A stretch of DNA of 64,000 nucleotides from contig NZ_KV440949.1 of the NCBI RefSeq assembly GCF_001636315.1, positions 3,094,973 to 3,158,972 of the forward strand, written 5' to 3'. Shown here in pieces: positions 9,550 through 21,115 of the stretch. Under the pieces are notes generated by a model. The model was given only the letters and a program-made list of their open reading frames with translations. It did not search any database and was not told the DNA's origin. A program made the translations under genes and the position numbers. Source of the DNA: Neobacillus mesonae. GTDB lineage: Bacteria; Bacillota; Bacilli; Bacillales; Cytobacillaceae. The stretch's first letter is position 1, and each line of letters starts with the position of its first letter.

Positions 9550-10934
9550 ATGAAGAGTGCGGCGTCTTTGGTGTCTGGGGACATCAGGATGCCGCCCAGC
9601 TTACCTATTATGGACTGCACGCCCTGCAGCATCGCGGCCAGGAGGGAACAGGAATTGTTGTTTCTGATGGCACAACACTTAAGGGTGTAAAAGGCGAAGG
9701 GCTGGTCACAGAAATTTTTACAGCAGATAGAATGGCGGAATTAACTGGCAGTGCGGCGATCGGCCATGTTCGTTATGCAACTGCAGGGGGCGGGGGCTAT
9801 GAAAATGTTCAGCCGCTTCTGTTCCATTCGCAAAGCGGCAGCCTGGCATTAGCGCATAATGGCAACTTGGTGAACGCTAATTCTTTAAAGCACCAGTTGG
9901 AAGCACAGGGAAGCATTTTTCAAACAAGCTCTGATTCAGAAGTATTGGCGCATTTAATCAGAAGAAGCGGATTTGCCCATAAGAACGACCAAGTGAAAAA
10001 CGCCCTTTCCATGTTAAAAGGTGCTTATGCTTACTTAATTATGACTGAAAATGAGTTAATGGTGGCACTTGATCCGCACGGTCTAAGACCGTTATCGCTT
10101 GCCTGCCTGGGTGATGCTTATGTCGTAGCTTCAGAAACATGTGCCTTTGACGTGATTGGCGCAGAATACATCCGAGATATTCAGCCAGGAGAACTATTAA
10201 TTATTAATGATAACGGATTGAAATCTGAGCAGTTTGCCGTTAATTCGACGAAGGCAATGTGCATGATGGAATATGTTTATTTTTCAAGACCTGATAGTAA
10301 TATTCTAGGCGTTAATGTTCATACAGCCCGGAAAAATATGGGGAAACGTTTAGCAATTGAGGCTCCTATAGATGCGGATGTCGTGACAGGGGTTCCCGAC
10401 TCCAGTATTTCAGCAGCCATTGGCTATGCCGAAGCGACCGGCATTCCTTATGAAATGGGCTTGATTAAAAATAAATATGTAGGGCGTACCTTTATTCAGC
10501 CGACACAGGCACTTCGGGAGCAAGGGGTAAAAATGAAGCTGTCTGCTGTCCGTGGTGTAGTCGAGGGCAAGCGTGTCGTCATGGTCGATGACTCCATCGT
10601 CCGCGGTACGACCAGCAGAAGAATCGTTAATTTGTTGAAAGAAGCAGGGGCAACGGAAGTGCATGTTGTGATCAGCTCACCGCCGATTAAAAATCCATGC
10701 TTTTACGGGATTGATACTGCGACAAAAGAAGAGTTAATTGCCTCTGATAAATCAGTCGAAGAAATCCGCCAAATCATTGGGGCTGATTCATTAACCTTCT
10801 TAAGCACAGAAGGAATGGTTGCTGCACTTGGCCAAACGGAAGGGGCAAATGGCTTCTGCCTCGGCTGTTTTACAGGGAATTACCCGACAGAAATCTATCC
10901 AGATACACTTCAATACTATTACCAAAGGGGGTAA
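9525..10934 (+). CDS. purF: Glutamine PRPP amidotransferase
   Basis: A 469-residue enzyme for the committed step, PRPP + glutamine to phosphoribosylamine. It begins [20 protein letters not shown]: an 11-residue propeptide before nucleophile Cys12, as in B. subtilis, which also carries a 4Fe-4S cluster. The C-terminal phosphoribosyltransferase domain has [18 protein letters not shown], the PRPP loop. The cysteines in GFCLGCFTG are consistent with the cluster. AAGGAG precedes the ATG inside purL. Confidence 0.97.
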   Translation: MLAEIKGLNEECGVFGVWGHQDAAQLTYYGLHALQHRGQEGTGIVVSDGTTLKGVKGEGLVTEIFTADRMAELTGSAAIGHVRYATAGGGGYENVQPLLFHSQSGSLALAHNGNLVNANSLKHQLEAQGSIFQTSSDSEVLAHLIRRSGFAHKNDQVKNALSMLKGAYAYLIMTENELMVALDPHGLRPLSLACLGDAYVVASETCAFDVIGAEYIRDIQPGELLIINDNGLKSEQFAVNSTKAMCMMEYVYFSRPDSNILGVNVHTARKNMGKRLAIEAPIDADVVTGVPDSSISAAIGYAEATGIPYEMGLIKNKYVGRTFIQPTQALREQGVKMKLSAVRGVVEGKRVVMVDDSIVRGTTSRRIVNLLKEAGATEVHVVISSPPIKNPCFYGIDTATKEELIASDKSVEEIRQIIGADSLTFLSTEGMVAALGQTEGANGFCLGCFTGNYPTEIYPDTLQYYYQRG

Positions 10935-10939
10935 CGGCT

Positions 10940-11974
10940 GTGGCAAATGCATACAAACAAGCAGGCGTTGATATCGAAGCAGGCTATGAAGCGGTAGAAA
11001 GAATGAAAAAGCATGTACAAAAAACAGCCAGAGCCGGGGTATTAGGCAGCCTCGGCGGCTTTGGCGGCATGTTCGACCTATCGGCATTGAATTTAAAAGA
11101 ACCGGTTTTGGTGTCAGGCACCGACGGCGTCGGGACGAAAATCATGCTTGCCTTTATGCTGGACCGTCATGATACGATTGGGATTGATGCGGTAGCGATG
11201 TGTGTGAATGATATTGTGGTTCAAGGTGCGGAGCCGCTTTACTTTTTAGATTATATTGCCTGCGGGAAGGCGGAGCCGGGGAAAATTGAGGCGATTGTGA
11301 AAGGTGTGGCAGACGGCTGTGAACAGGCGGGCTGCGCGCTAATCGGCGGGGAAACAGCGGAAATGCCTGGTCTATATCGCGAGGATGAGTACGACCTTGC
11401 TGGTTTTTCCGTTGGAGCCTGTGAAAAACAAAAGCTGGTGACCGGTGAATCAATCAAGCCGGGAGATGTGCTGATTGGGCTGGCTTCAAGCGGCATCCAC
11501 AGCAACGGCTACTCGCTGGTTCGCAAGGTGTTTAACAATTGGTCCCTGCTGGAATTTGTCGATGAACTCGAGTGCACATTAGGCGAGGAATTACTTAAGC
11601 CAACGAAGATTTATGTGAAATCGATTTTGTCTGCGCTAAAGAAATTTAATCTAAAAGGAATGGCTCACATTACCGGGGGCGGTTTTATTGAAAACATTCC
11701 ACGTATGCTTCCGGCCGGACTTGGCGCAGAGCTTGATGAAAAAAGCTGGCATATTCCATCCATTTTCAAATTAATATCCGAGGTTGGACAAATCGAATAC
11801 CAAGAGATGTATAATATTTTTAATATGGGAATCGGTATGGTCGTTGCAGTTGACCGTGAGGAAGCTGCCGCTGTGATTGAGCATTTTGAACAATGCGGTG
11901 AAACGGTTTATGAACTTGGCGTGGTTACAGACCAAGAAGGAATTGTCATCAATGGGCGCGGTGGCCGCCGATGA
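10940..11974 (+). CDS. purM: AIR synthetase (phosphoribosylformylglycinamidine cyclo-ligase)
   Basis: A 344-residue ATP-dependent cyclase closing FGAM to [35 protein letters not shown] and [10 protein letters not shown] are the family motifs. It starts with GTG five bases after purF, with GGGGG in the purF end as ribosome-binding site. It ends in an ATGA overlap with purN. Confidence 0.97.
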   Translation: MANAYKQAGVDIEAGYEAVERMKKHVQKTARAGVLGSLGGFGGMFDLSALNLKEPVLVSGTDGVGTKIMLAFMLDRHDTIGIDAVAMCVNDIVVQGAEPLYFLDYIACGKAEPGKIEAIVKGVADGCEQAGCALIGGETAEMPGLYREDEYDLAGFSVGACEKQKLVTGESIKPGDVLIGLASSGIHSNGYSLVRKVFNNWSLLEFVDELECTLGEELLKPTKIYVKSILSALKKFNLKGMAHITGGGFIENIPRMLPAGLGAELDEKSWHIPSIFKLISEVGQIEYQEMYNIFNMGIGMVVAVDREEAAAVIEHFEQCGETVYELGVVTDQEGIVINGRGGRR

Positions 11975-12573
11975 AAAACATCGCAATTTTTGCATCAGGA
12001 AGCGGCAGTAATTTTCAGGCGATTGTCGATGCTGTTCAAGCCGGACTTCTTAACGCGAATATTTCCTTGCTTGTTTGCGATCAGCCAGGGGCTTATGTGA
12101 TTGAACGGGCAAGAGCAGCCAATATCCCTTCATATATATTTCGTGCCAAGGACTATCCAAGCAAGGAGGATTTCGAAAACGAAATTTCCCTTTTGCTAAA
12201 AAACCGCAACGTGGAGTGGATTGTACTGGCGGGCTATATGCGTCTGATTGGGCCGACGCTCTTGAAGCAGTATGAGGGTCGGATCATCAATATCCATCCT
12301 TCGCTGTTGCCGGATTTTCCTGGTAAAGATGCGATTGGTCAGGCGATTGCCGCTAGAGCACAATGGAGCGGCGTGACGATCCATTACGTGGATGAAGGTA
12401 TGGATACGGGGCCGATCATTGCTCAGGAACGCACAAGGCTGGAAGAAGACGAGACAAGAGAAAGCCTGCAGCGGAAGATTCAAGCAATTGAACATAAACT
12501 ATACCCATCGATTCTGCAAATGCTGCTAACAATAGGAGATGTTAAACATGACGAAAAAACGGGCGCTTATTAG
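11971..12573 (+). CDS. purN: Phosphoribosylglycinamide formyltransferase
   Basis: A 200-residue enzyme transferring the formyl group of 10-formyl-THF to [18 protein letters not shown] is the phosphate-binding start, and [13 protein letters not shown] carries the catalytic Asn and His with [13 protein letters not shown] following. The ATG overlaps the purM stop. The last 26 bp overlap purH. Confidence 0.96.
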   Translation: MKNIAIFASGSGSNFQAIVDAVQAGLLNANISLLVCDQPGAYVIERARAANIPSYIFRAKDYPSKEDFENEISLLLKNRNVEWIVLAGYMRLIGPTLLKQYEGRIINIHPSLLPDFPGKDAIGQAIAARAQWSGVTIHYVDEGMDTGPIIAQERTRLEEDETRESLQRKIQAIEHKLYPSILQMLLTIGDVKHDEKTGAY

Positions 12574-14086
12574 TGTTTCAGACAAAAATGGAGTTGGGGA
12601 ATTTGCCAAGGAGCTTGCGGGCCTTGGTTTTGAAATTATTTCGACTGGCGGAACAAAAAAAATGCTTCAAGAACTAGGAATCCCGGTTCTTGGTGTAAGT
12701 GATGTGACTGGCTTCCCGGAAATTCTTGAGGGCCGCGTTAAAACATTAAATCCGTTTATCCATGGCGGATTACTCGCAAAACATGATGATGAAGGCCATC
12801 AAAAACAGCTTGAGGAGCACAGCATTGAGCCGATTCAGCTAGTTTGTGTCAACCTTTATCCGTTCCAGCAAACGATTGAAAAGCCGGATGTAACGGTAGC
12901 GGATGCGATTGAAAACATTGATATCGGTGGTCCAACTATGCTTCGTGCTTCAGCGAAGAACCACCAGTATGTGACAGTGGTTGTAGACCCAGTTGATTAT
13001 GCGACAATTCTTGACGAGCTGAAGGCTGACGGTGAAACAACGCTTGAGACGCGGAGAAAGCTTGCGGCAAAGGTCTTCCGCCACACTGCTGCATATGACG
13101 CGCTAATTGCGGAATACATGACCGACCTTGCCGGAGAAGAAAATCCTGAAAAATTAACCGTTACTTACGAATTGAAACAGACTCTTCGTTACGGAGAAAA
13201 CCCACATCAACAGGCTGCTTTTTACCGTAAGCCCCTCGGATCTGCGTTCTCAATCGCCTATGCCGAGCAGCTCCACGGAAAAGAGCTGTCCTATAATAAT
13301 ATCAATGATGCCGATGCGGCCCTGCAGATTGTAAAAGAATTCGCGGAGCCCGCAGCGGTTGCGGTAAAACACATGAATCCATGTGGTGTCGGTACAGGAA
13401 ACACTATTTTTGAAGCTTTTGAAAAAGCATTTGCAGCTGACCCGGTATCAATTTTTGGCGGCATTATCGCTTTAAACCGTGAAGTGGATGCGGTAACCGC
13501 AGGGAAGCTTCATGAAATTTTCTTAGAAATTATCATTGCACCGTCCTTCACTAATGAAGCGGTTGAAATTTTAACAGCGAAAAAGAATTTACGTTTATTA
13601 ACCATTCCGTTTGATCAGGAGCAAAAGCCGGAAGCTAAGATGGTGACAATTGAAGGCGGACTGCTTGTTCAAGACCGTGATAGCTATACTTTAGAGGATG
13701 CGGAGATCACAATCCCAACGAAGAGACAGCCGACTCCGGAAGAGTGGGAAGCATTAAAGCTTGGCTGGAAGGTTGTGAAGCATGTCAAATCAAACGCCAT
13801 CGTTGTTTCAGATAAGGACATGACACTTGGGATTGGTGCAGGCCAGATGAATCGTGTCGGTTCTGCGGAAATTGCCCTTAAACAGGCTGGTGCCAAAGCG
13901 GAGGGTGCCGCACTCGCCTCTGATGCCTTCTTCCCTATGAACGACACTGTGGAAGCAGCGGCAAAAGCCGGCATCACAGCGATTATTCAACCAGGCGGCT
14001 CTATCAAGGATGCTGATTCCATTAAAAAAGCAGATGAATATGGCATTGCTATGGTGTTTACTGGGGTAAGACATTTTAAACATTAA
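12548..14086 (+). CDS. purH: Bifunctional AICAR transformylase / IMP cyclohydrolase
   Basis: A 512-residue enzyme catalysing the last two steps to IMP. The N-terminal cyclohydrolase half starts [16 protein letters not shown] and includes STGGTKKML. The C-terminal transformylase half has [23 protein letters not shown] (catalytic Lys-His) and [13 protein letters not shown] chose ATG 12548 over 12539, since AGGAG sits too close to 12539 and 12548 gives the family length. It is followed not by purD but by 690 bp of non-coding repeats. Confidence 0.96.
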   Translation: MTKKRALISVSDKNGVGEFAKELAGLGFEIISTGGTKKMLQELGIPVLGVSDVTGFPEILEGRVKTLNPFIHGGLLAKHDDEGHQKQLEEHSIEPIQLVCVNLYPFQQTIEKPDVTVADAIENIDIGGPTMLRASAKNHQYVTVVVDPVDYATILDELKADGETTLETRRKLAAKVFRHTAAYDALIAEYMTDLAGEENPEKLTVTYELKQTLRYGENPHQQAAFYRKPLGSAFSIAYAEQLHGKELSYNNINDADAALQIVKEFAEPAAVAVKHMNPCGVGTGNTIFEAFEKAFAADPVSIFGGIIALNREVDAVTAGKLHEIFLEIIIAPSFTNEAVEILTAKKNLRLLTIPFDQEQKPEAKMVTIEGGLLVQDRDSYTLEDAEITIPTKRQPTPEEWEALKLGWKVVKHVKSNAIVVSDKDMTLGIGAGQMNRVGSAEIALKQAGAKAEGAALASDAFFPMNDTVEAAAKAGITAIIQPGGSIKDADSIKKADEYGIAMVFTGVRHFKH

Positions 14087-14145
14087 TTTTTAAGGCGGCG
14101 CTAAAACGGCAGGTTCACGGCGATTCGCTAATAGCACTTCGAACA

Positions 14146-14670
14146 GCGCCGATATACGCGACCGAACGGCAGAAAAAAAGAGCCCCCCGGTCGCCTATAA
14201 GGTGTATACGCGACCGAACGGAAGAAAAAGAATCCCCATCGGTCGCCTATAAGGTGTATACGCGACCGAACGGGAGCCAAAAAGAGTCCCTCGGTCGCCT
14301 ATAAGGCGTATACGCGACCGAACGGGAGCCAAAAAGAGTCCCTCGGTCGCCTATAAGGCGTATACGCCACCGAACGGAAGCCAAAAGGAGCCTTCCGGTC
14401 GCCTATAAGGCGTATACGTGACCGAACGGGAGCCAAAAAGAGCCCTCCGGTCGCATATAACTCGTATACGCGACCGAGCGGCAGAAAAAAAGCGCTCCCC
14501 GGTCGCATATAAGGTGTATACGCGACCGAACGGGAGCCAAAAAGAGCCCTCCGGTCGCCTATAAGGCGTATACGCGACCGAGCGGCAGAAAAAAAGCGCT
14601 CCCCGGTCGCCTATAAGGCGTATACGTGACCGAACGGCAGAAAAAAAGAGAGCCAAAGTCGCCTATAGGG
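14146..14670 (+). repeat. 52-bp hairpin repeat array B inside the pur operon (10 units)
   Basis: The core CGACCGA recurs at 14159, 14211, 14263, 14315, 14367, 14419, 14471, 14523, 14575 and 14627, every 52 bp without a single slip. Between cores lies CGGTCGC - TATA - AGGCG - TATA - GCGACCG, a near-perfect 29-bp inverted repeat with a 5-base loop; base changes are scattered. It fills almost all of the purH-purD gap. There is no coding capacity: the readable frames on the minus strand are only repeats of the unit. Confidence 0.95.
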
Positions 14671-14735
14671 ATTAGAAGGTTAGATTCGCCTAATAACCCC
14701 CTTGAAGTCACTAATAAAACATGAAAATTCGTTAA

Positions 14736-16046
<1,311 letters not shown>

Positions 16047-16079
16047 TGTTCATAAATTCGCGGATAACACTTTAGAGCA

Positions 16080-16114
16080 AAAATCGGGCTCGAGATTAAC
16101 GAGCCCGATTTTTT
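16080..16114. terminator. Bidirectional terminator after purD
   Basis: AATCGGGCTCG and CGAGCCCGATT form an 11-bp stem followed by TTTT, ending the pur operon. The minus strand reads into the same stem at the end of the small opposite gene, which has its stop codon in the loop. Confidence 0.9.
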
Positions 16115-16206
16115 GAACGGCGCCTAAATGCGAAAAAAAGAGCAATAATGCCGCCAATCAAGATAATATAAACAAATGCCGAATGAACGAACCAATTGCT
16201 AAGCAT
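16096..16206 (-). CDS. 36-residue single-pass small membrane protein
   Basis: Reading the minus strand from ATG at 16206 gives a 36-residue peptide: NWFVHSAFVYIILIGGIIAL forms one transmembrane helix and FRRRSKNRAR a basic cytosolic tail, following the positive-inside rule. AAGGAAG lies about 10 bases before the start. It resembles the very small membrane proteins often found beside purD in bacilli, but the usual EYxxD motif is absent, so I give no name. The stop codon lies in the loop of the purD terminator. Confidence 0.6.
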   Translation of the reverse strand: MLSNWFVHSAFVYIILIGGIIALFFAFRRRSKNRAR

Positions 16207-16233
16207 CTGTTATCGACTTCCTTTCTATTAAGA

Positions 16234-16400
16234 CTGTCCCGTTAGTGAGATGGTGAACTTTATGAGAACAGAGTACCCCGGTTTTAAGTCTTTAAAGTTC
16301 TCATCAACACTTTATGAGAACAAAACGTCCCGATTTTAAGCCTATACTGTCCTCATATAGCTTTAGAGACAGAGCAAAAACCCTATTCAGTCCTCATCCC
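16234..16400. repeat. 52-bp repeat array E (about 3 units)
   Basis: TATGAGAACA starts at 16261 and again at 16313, 52 bp apart, with a degenerate third copy near 16365 and a partial one before 16261. Within each unit GTTCTCAT and ATGAGAAC form an 8-bp inverted repeat around a 9-base loop. It ends just before the stop codon of the adjacent minus-strand gene. Confidence 0.75.
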
Positions 16401-16405
16401 CCGCG

Positions 16406-16723
16406 TCAGGTCGGATTATGCGCTTCAACCTCATCATTCAGCCCTTCCATTCCATCCATAGACGAATATTCGGAAGAACCCCCGGCCGTAGAACCACATT
16501 TCTTCAACGGCTCCATAACCGGACATTTTTCATACATTGCCGTTAGCGGGCAATAGCGGACGATTCCTTCAGCCACTTTCATCGCCCCGCAGATCGCAAC
16601 AAGTAAGTATGACTCCCGCCAAGGACGTTTCACCAATTTTGCCGTACACCATGCAAGAATAGTTAACCCGGCAGTGATTCGAATTAACGCGTTTAAAATA
16701 CCAATATTCGGTTTCACATTCAT
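16406..16723 (-). CDS. DUF2892 / YgaP-type small membrane protein
   Basis: A 105-residue protein with two transmembrane segments around IRITAGLTILAWCTAKLV and SYLLVAICGAMKVAEGIV, followed by VRYCPLTAMYEKCPV. This is the DUF2892 layout, which in YgaP-like proteins is fused to rhodanese domains and includes paired cysteines. The C-terminal tail after residue 75 is low in complexity and acidic. I chose the ATG at 16723 because GAAGGAG lies 8 bases upstream; the GTG at 16732 overlaps it. Function unknown. Confidence 0.75.
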   Translation of the reverse strand: MNVKPNIGILNALIRITAGLTILAWCTAKLVKRPWRESYLLVAICGAMKVAEGIVRYCPLTAMYEKCPVMEPLKKCGSTAGGSSEYSSMDGMEGLNDEVEAHNPT

Positions 16724-16886
16724 GATGCTCACTCCTTCACAAAATATTTACATTAATTATCAATTCTTTACTGCTTTAAACTAGAAAATATGATAGTATA
16801 GTAATTAAGTATCCTTTGTAAGGGTTTTCTTACTGATAAAACCAATGTTTATATATAGATTTTTTTTTGCTGAGGGGGGACTTCGT

Positions 16887-18632
16887 ATGATTGAACAACG
16901 CTACCGTTGGAAAAATAAACATTTACGGACGCATGTTTCTGTTTTAGATGGGGAAACGTCACCCACTATACTTTTGAAAAATGCCACTTATTTGAACCAA
17001 ACGTTTCGGAAATGGATGAAAGCAAATATTTGGATTTACCAAGATCGCATTGTGTATGTTGGTGACAATTTACCATCACACATAAAAAATTGTGAAATAA
17101 TTGATTGTACGGGTCAAATACTTGTACCGGGCTATATTGAACCGCATGCTCATCCGTTTCAACTTTATAATCCCCATACGCTGGCGGAATATGCATCCCA
17201 GTTCGGAACAACCACAATCATTAGTGATAACATGCCTCTTGTATTAAATTTCAAGAAAAGGGAAGCGTTTTCATTGCTGAGGGATCTTCGGAACATTCCA
17301 ACCACAATGTTCTGGTGGTGCCGCTTCGATTCGCAAACGGAAATTTTGCATGAAGAAGAGACATTTTCACATAGTAATATTAAATCTTGGCTCGAACATG
17401 ATGCCGTTCTTCAAGGCGGGGAGTTAACAGGATGGCCGAAGCTGCTGGATGGCGATGATATGATGCTTCATTGGATTCAAGAGGCAAAAAGAATGCGGAA
17501 GCAGATAGAAGGCCATTTTCCGGGAGCTTCCGAAAAAACACTGGCCAAAATGATGCTGCTTGGGGCGGATAGTGACCATGAAGCCATTAACGGCGAAGAG
17601 GTATACAACCGCTTAATGCAAGGATATATGGTGTCATTGCGGCATTCGTCCATCCGGCCTGATCTTCCCAAGCTGTTAGATGATATGAAACGGTTAGGCA
17701 TCGATGCATATGACCGCATGATGTTAAATACCGATGGTGCTACTTCACCTTTTTATGAACAGGGTATTACCGACATGTTAATTCGAATCGCGATTGAAAA
17801 GGGCATTCCAGTCATTGATGCCTATAACATGGCGACGGTAAATATCTCCAGGTACTACAACATCGACCATCTACATGGTAATATTGCCACGGGCCGAGTT
17901 GCGAATATTAACTTCTTGGAAAGTAAGGAAAATCCGACACCTGTGTCTGTATTAGCAAAAGGGAAATGGGTAAAGCGTGACGGAGCGAAGGTTGAAGGTG
18001 TCTATCCTTCAATGGATTGGAGTGAATATGGTCTTAAACCATTAGAATTGAATTGGCATTTAACGATGGATGATTTACAATTTTCTATGCCGTTCGGAAT
18101 TAAAATGGAGAACTCTGTTATTACCAAACCATATTCACTTTCAATTGATATTTCTGGTGATGAACTGGAGATGACACATGATGAGAGCTTTTTCACTTTA
18201 ATTGACCGCCAAGGAAAGTGGCGCATTAACACATTATTAAAGGGATTTGCATCAAAATTGCATGCCTTAGCAAGCTCATTTTCCAATACTGGAGATATTA
18301 TTTTAATTGGGAAAAACAAACAAGACATGCTTACTGCTTTTAATAGAATGAAAGAATTGGGCGGAGGAATTGTGCTGGTCGAGAATGGCGAAATTGTTTG
18401 TGAACTTCCGCTGCCTTTAGGAGGGATTATGTCAGGTCTTCCTATTGAAGAACTGATGATTGCGGAAAAAACCCTTTTCGCTGAATTGAAAAAACGGGGC
18501 TATGACTTTAATGACCCGATTTACAGTTTGCTATTCTTTTCTTCGACACATTTGCCTTACATTCGGGTAACACAGCAGGGCATGTACGATGTAATGAACA
18601 AAACAGTTCTCTTTCCGACTATAATGCGTTAA
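16887..18632 (+). CDS. yerA: YerA, adenine deaminase-like amidohydrolase
   Basis: A 581-residue amidohydrolase-superfamily protein. PGYIEPHAHPF carries the HxH metal ligands, the DGDDMM and GADSDHEAI segments line the active site, and LNTDGATSP contains the catalytic Asp region. The C-terminal part matches the adenine deaminase fold, with GGGIVLVENGEIVCELPLPLGGIMSG close to its end. The activity of YerA itself is not firmly known. The start ATG follows GAGGGGGGA; an earlier in-frame start at 16845 lacks one. It begins the yerA-yerB-yerC block, as in B. subtilis. Confidence 0.85.
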   Translation: MIEQRYRWKNKHLRTHVSVLDGETSPTILLKNATYLNQTFRKWMKANIWIYQDRIVYVGDNLPSHIKNCEIIDCTGQILVPGYIEPHAHPFQLYNPHTLAEYASQFGTTTIISDNMPLVLNFKKREAFSLLRDLRNIPTTMFWWCRFDSQTEILHEEETFSHSNIKSWLEHDAVLQGGELTGWPKLLDGDDMMLHWIQEAKRMRKQIEGHFPGASEKTLAKMMLLGADSDHEAINGEEVYNRLMQGYMVSLRHSSIRPDLPKLLDDMKRLGIDAYDRMMLNTDGATSPFYEQGITDMLIRIAIEKGIPVIDAYNMATVNISRYYNIDHLHGNIATGRVANINFLESKENPTPVSVLAKGKWVKRDGAKVEGVYPSMDWSEYGLKPLELNWHLTMDDLQFSMPFGIKMENSVITKPYSLSIDISGDELEMTHDESFFTLIDRQGKWRINTLLKGFASKLHALASSFSNTGDIILIGKNKQDMLTAFNRMKELGGGIVLVENGEIVCELPLPLGGIMSGLPIEELMIAEKTLFAELKKRGYDFNDPIYSLLFFSSTHLPYIRVTQQGMYDVMNKTVLFPTIMR

Positions 18633-18696
18633 AATATAAGTGCAGTAAAGTGTAAAAGGATTTATCAGCCTGAATGGAAACAGGGGTGTTCATTGA

Positions 18697-19740
18697 ATGA
18701 AGAAATGGGCTGTTGCCGCAGCAGCAATCCTTCTATTGTTCTCTGGCTGCAGTAAGGAGAAAGTGAAGGAACCGGAGAAGAAGCAAAACAAAGTCGAACA
18801 AGTTGTGAAACAAGAGGAGCAGGTGCCAGAGCCAGCTTATTCTTTTCCCTTAACAGGTATTGCCACTGAAAAAGAGCCAGAGCAAAGAGCCATTGCGGTG
18901 ATGGTCAACAACCATCCCAAGGCAAGGCCGCAGTCTGGCTTGGATAAAGCTGATATTGTTTATGAAATACTCGCTGAAGGGGATATTACCCGCTTTTTAG
19001 CCGTTTTTCAAAGTGAAAAACCGAAAAATATCGGACCTGTCAGAAGTGCCAGAGATTATTATATCAAACTGGCGAAGGGATTGAATGCCCTTTATATTGC
19101 CCACGGCTTTAGTCCGGAAGCAAAGAAAATGCTGAACAATAAGTATATCGATAACCTGAATGGGATTTATTATGACGGTACATTGTTTAAACGCTCTAAA
19201 GCCCGAAAAGCACCGCATAATTCCTATATCACGTATGAAAATATTTTAAAAGGCGCCAAGCAGAAAAAGTTTTCGATGAAATCATTGCCGCCAGGCTTTC
19301 AATTTTTAACGGAAGAAGAAAGTAAAAATGTAACAGGCAATGACGTAAATTCGGTGAAAATTACCTACTCAAAAGGGGGAATATCGGATTCTGCATTTGA
19401 ATATGATGCCGCGCTTGGTAAATATAAACGCTTTTCCGGCGGTGATCAAACCGTTGATTTAGACACAAAAGCTCCAGTTTTGGTTGATAATATTCTCATC
19501 ATAGAAACCGTCCACCGATTCATTGATTCCTACGGTCGCCGGGATGTGGATTTAACTACAGGTGGAAAAGGATACCTGCTGCAAAAGGGCAAGGTAAATG
19601 AAGTGAAATGGGAGAATCGAGATGGCTTGATTGTCCCGGTAAGAGACGGTAAAGAAGTGAAGATGGTACCCGGTAAGACATGGGTAAATGTAGTGCCGAC
19701 AAATCCCGGCCTGCAAAAGAGTGTTAAAATCGCACCGTAA
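18697..19740 (+). CDS. yerB: YerB, DUF3048 lipoprotein
   Basis: A 347-residue lipoprotein. The signal MKKWAVAAAAILLLFSGC ends in a lipobox with Cys18. A charged linker (KEPEKK, VVKQEEQVPEP) leads to the DUF3048 domain with IAVMVNNHPKARPQSGLDKADIVYE and GPVRSARDYY. It lies outside the membrane. The role is unknown. It is separated from yerC by 15 bp and is likely in one transcript with it. Confidence 0.9.
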   Translation: MKKWAVAAAAILLLFSGCSKEKVKEPEKKQNKVEQVVKQEEQVPEPAYSFPLTGIATEKEPEQRAIAVMVNNHPKARPQSGLDKADIVYEILAEGDITRFLAVFQSEKPKNIGPVRSARDYYIKLAKGLNALYIAHGFSPEAKKMLNNKYIDNLNGIYYDGTLFKRSKARKAPHNSYITYENILKGAKQKKFSMKSLPPGFQFLTEEESKNVTGNDVNSVKITYSKGGISDSAFEYDAALGKYKRFSGGDQTVDLDTKAPVLVDNILIIETVHRFIDSYGRRDVDLTTGGKGYLLQKGKVNEVKWENRDGLIVPVRDGKEVKMVPGKTWVNVVPTNPGLQKSVKIAP

Positions 19741-19755
19741 AGGAGTAAGGATTAC

Positions 19756-20070
19756 ATGCAAATTAATAAATTACGAGGCAAAGAGCTCGATCAGTTATTT
19801 AAGTCGGTTCTTTCATTAAAGGATCTTGAAGAGTGCTATCGCTTCTTCGATGACTTATGTACGATTAATGAAATCCAATCGTTAGCTCAGCGTTTAGATG
19901 TGGCGAGAATGCTTCGCGAGGGAAATACGTATCATAAAATTGAAACAGAAACAGGTGCAAGTACAGCTACGATTTCACGGGTAAAACGCTGCTTGAACTT
20001 TGGCAACGATACGTACGAAATGGTGCTTGAGCGTATTAAAGAGCAAGATAGTAAAAAAGAAGTTGAATAA
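19756..20070 (+). CDS. yerC: YerC, TrpR-like helix-turn-helix protein
   Basis: A 104-residue DNA-binding protein of the TrpR/YerC/YecD family. AQRLDVARMLREGNTYHKI and ASTATISRVKRCLNFGNDTY form the recognition helices. The ligand and targets of the family are not well known. AAAGGAG precedes the ATG. The gene is followed by a clear terminator. Confidence 0.9.
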   Translation: MQINKLRGKELDQLFKSVLSLKDLEECYRFFDDLCTINEIQSLAQRLDVARMLREGNTYHKIETETGASTATISRVKRCLNFGNDTYEMVLERIKEQDSKKEVE

Positions 20071-20074
20071 ACGA

Positions 20075-20104
20075 ACCGAAGACCGAGTCTTCGGTTTTTC
20101 TTTT
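20075..20104 (+). terminator. Terminator after yerC
   Basis: ACCGAAGA and TCTTCGGT form an 8-bp stem followed by TTTTCTTTTT. It ends the yerA-yerC transcription unit. Confidence 0.9.
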
Positions 20105-20113
20105 TGGATGGAA

Positions 20114-20230
20114 TTGCAGATATAATTAAAAAACTGCAGATATAATGCCCAGAATTGCAGATATATTGTAAAAACTGCAGATATACAGTCTAAACCCGCA
20201 GATATCTCCCAAAAACCCGCAGATATTTGG
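20114..20230. repeat. Short 20-21-bp periodic array (TGCAGATAT)
   Basis: GCAGATAT recurs at 20116, 20136, 20157, 20177, 20198 and 20219, spacing 20, 21, 20, 21, 21 bp. The bases between copies vary. It fills the 296-bp yerC-pcrB gap together with the yerC terminator and a pcrB leader. Confidence 0.8.
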
Positions 20231-20366
20231 CCAGCCCAAAGCGAAATCTGACTTTATAAATAGTCTCACTATATATTTCCAACCTCAGATTCACTGTTTT
20301 CTTTTTTAATCGTTTCAGCAAATGCTATAATGGTGTAATGGAAATGAATATGGGAGGATTTATTAG

Positions 20367-21050
20367 ATGTACGACGTTAGCCAGTGGCGCCATGTGTTTA
20401 AACTCGACCCAAATAAAGAAATAACGGACGAACAACTTGAAAAAATTTGTGAATCAGGAACGGATGCTGTCATTGTCGGGGGCACGGACGGAGTGACGCT
20501 TGAGGGTGTCCTTGATTTAATGGCTCGGATTCGCCGTTATACCGTTCCATGTGTGCTGGAGGTTTCCAGTATCGAAACGGTCACCCCGGGCTTTGACCTT
20601 TATTTTATCCCAACGGTCTTAAACAGCAGCGACCCTAAATGGATTACCGGGCTACACCATCAAGCCGTTAAGGAATTTGGTGAAATTATGAACTGGGATG
20701 AGATCATCATGCAAGGCTATTGCATCCTAAATGAAGAATGCAAAGCAGCCCAGCTGACAAAGGCCAGCTCCCATTTATCAAAAGAAGATGTAAAGGCGTA
20801 TGCGATGATGGCGGAAAAAATGTTTCATCTGCCAATCTTCTATTTAGAATATAGCGGGGCATACGGTGATGCCGATTTAGTGGCCGATGTAAAGAAGGCA
20901 CTGGAGAAGACAACGCTTTTTTATGGCGGCGGCATATCCACAGCTGAACAAGCGGTCGAAATGGCCAAGCATGCGGATGTCATTGTCGTTGGCAACGCGC
21001 TTTACGAGGATTTTGATCAAGCGCTAGAAACCGTTAAGAGTGTCCGCTAA
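20367..21050 (+). CDS. pcrB: Heptaprenylglyceryl phosphate synthase PcrB
   Basis: A 227-residue TIM-barrel prenyltransferase that joins heptaprenyl diphosphate to sn-glycerol 1-phosphate, an archaea-like ether lipid step. [13 protein letters not shown] near residue 40, [14 protein letters not shown] and [11 protein letters not shown] plus VVGNALYED form the phosphate-binding sites. GGGAGG precedes the ATG. It lies upstream of pcrA and ligA as in B. subtilis, probably in one operon. Confidence 0.95.
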   Translation: MYDVSQWRHVFKLDPNKEITDEQLEKICESGTDAVIVGGTDGVTLEGVLDLMARIRRYTVPCVLEVSSIETVTPGFDLYFIPTVLNSSDPKWITGLHHQAVKEFGEIMNWDEIIMQGYCILNEECKAAQLTKASSHLSKEDVKAYAMMAEKMFHLPIFYLEYSGAYGDADLVADVKKALEKTTLFYGGGISTAEQAVEMAKHADVIVVGNALYEDFDQALETVKSVR

Positions 21051-21115
21051 AAATTTGCTAGAAATGGATATAAACGATAAAATAAGAACAAATGTTTGTA
21101 ATGGTGGTGGAAAAA

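Noticed and set aside
11110-11122. GGTGTCAGGCACC inside purM
   Set aside because: It matches the short palindromic repeat, but codes the universally conserved [10 protein letters not shown] motif of PurM, so it is likely coincidence.
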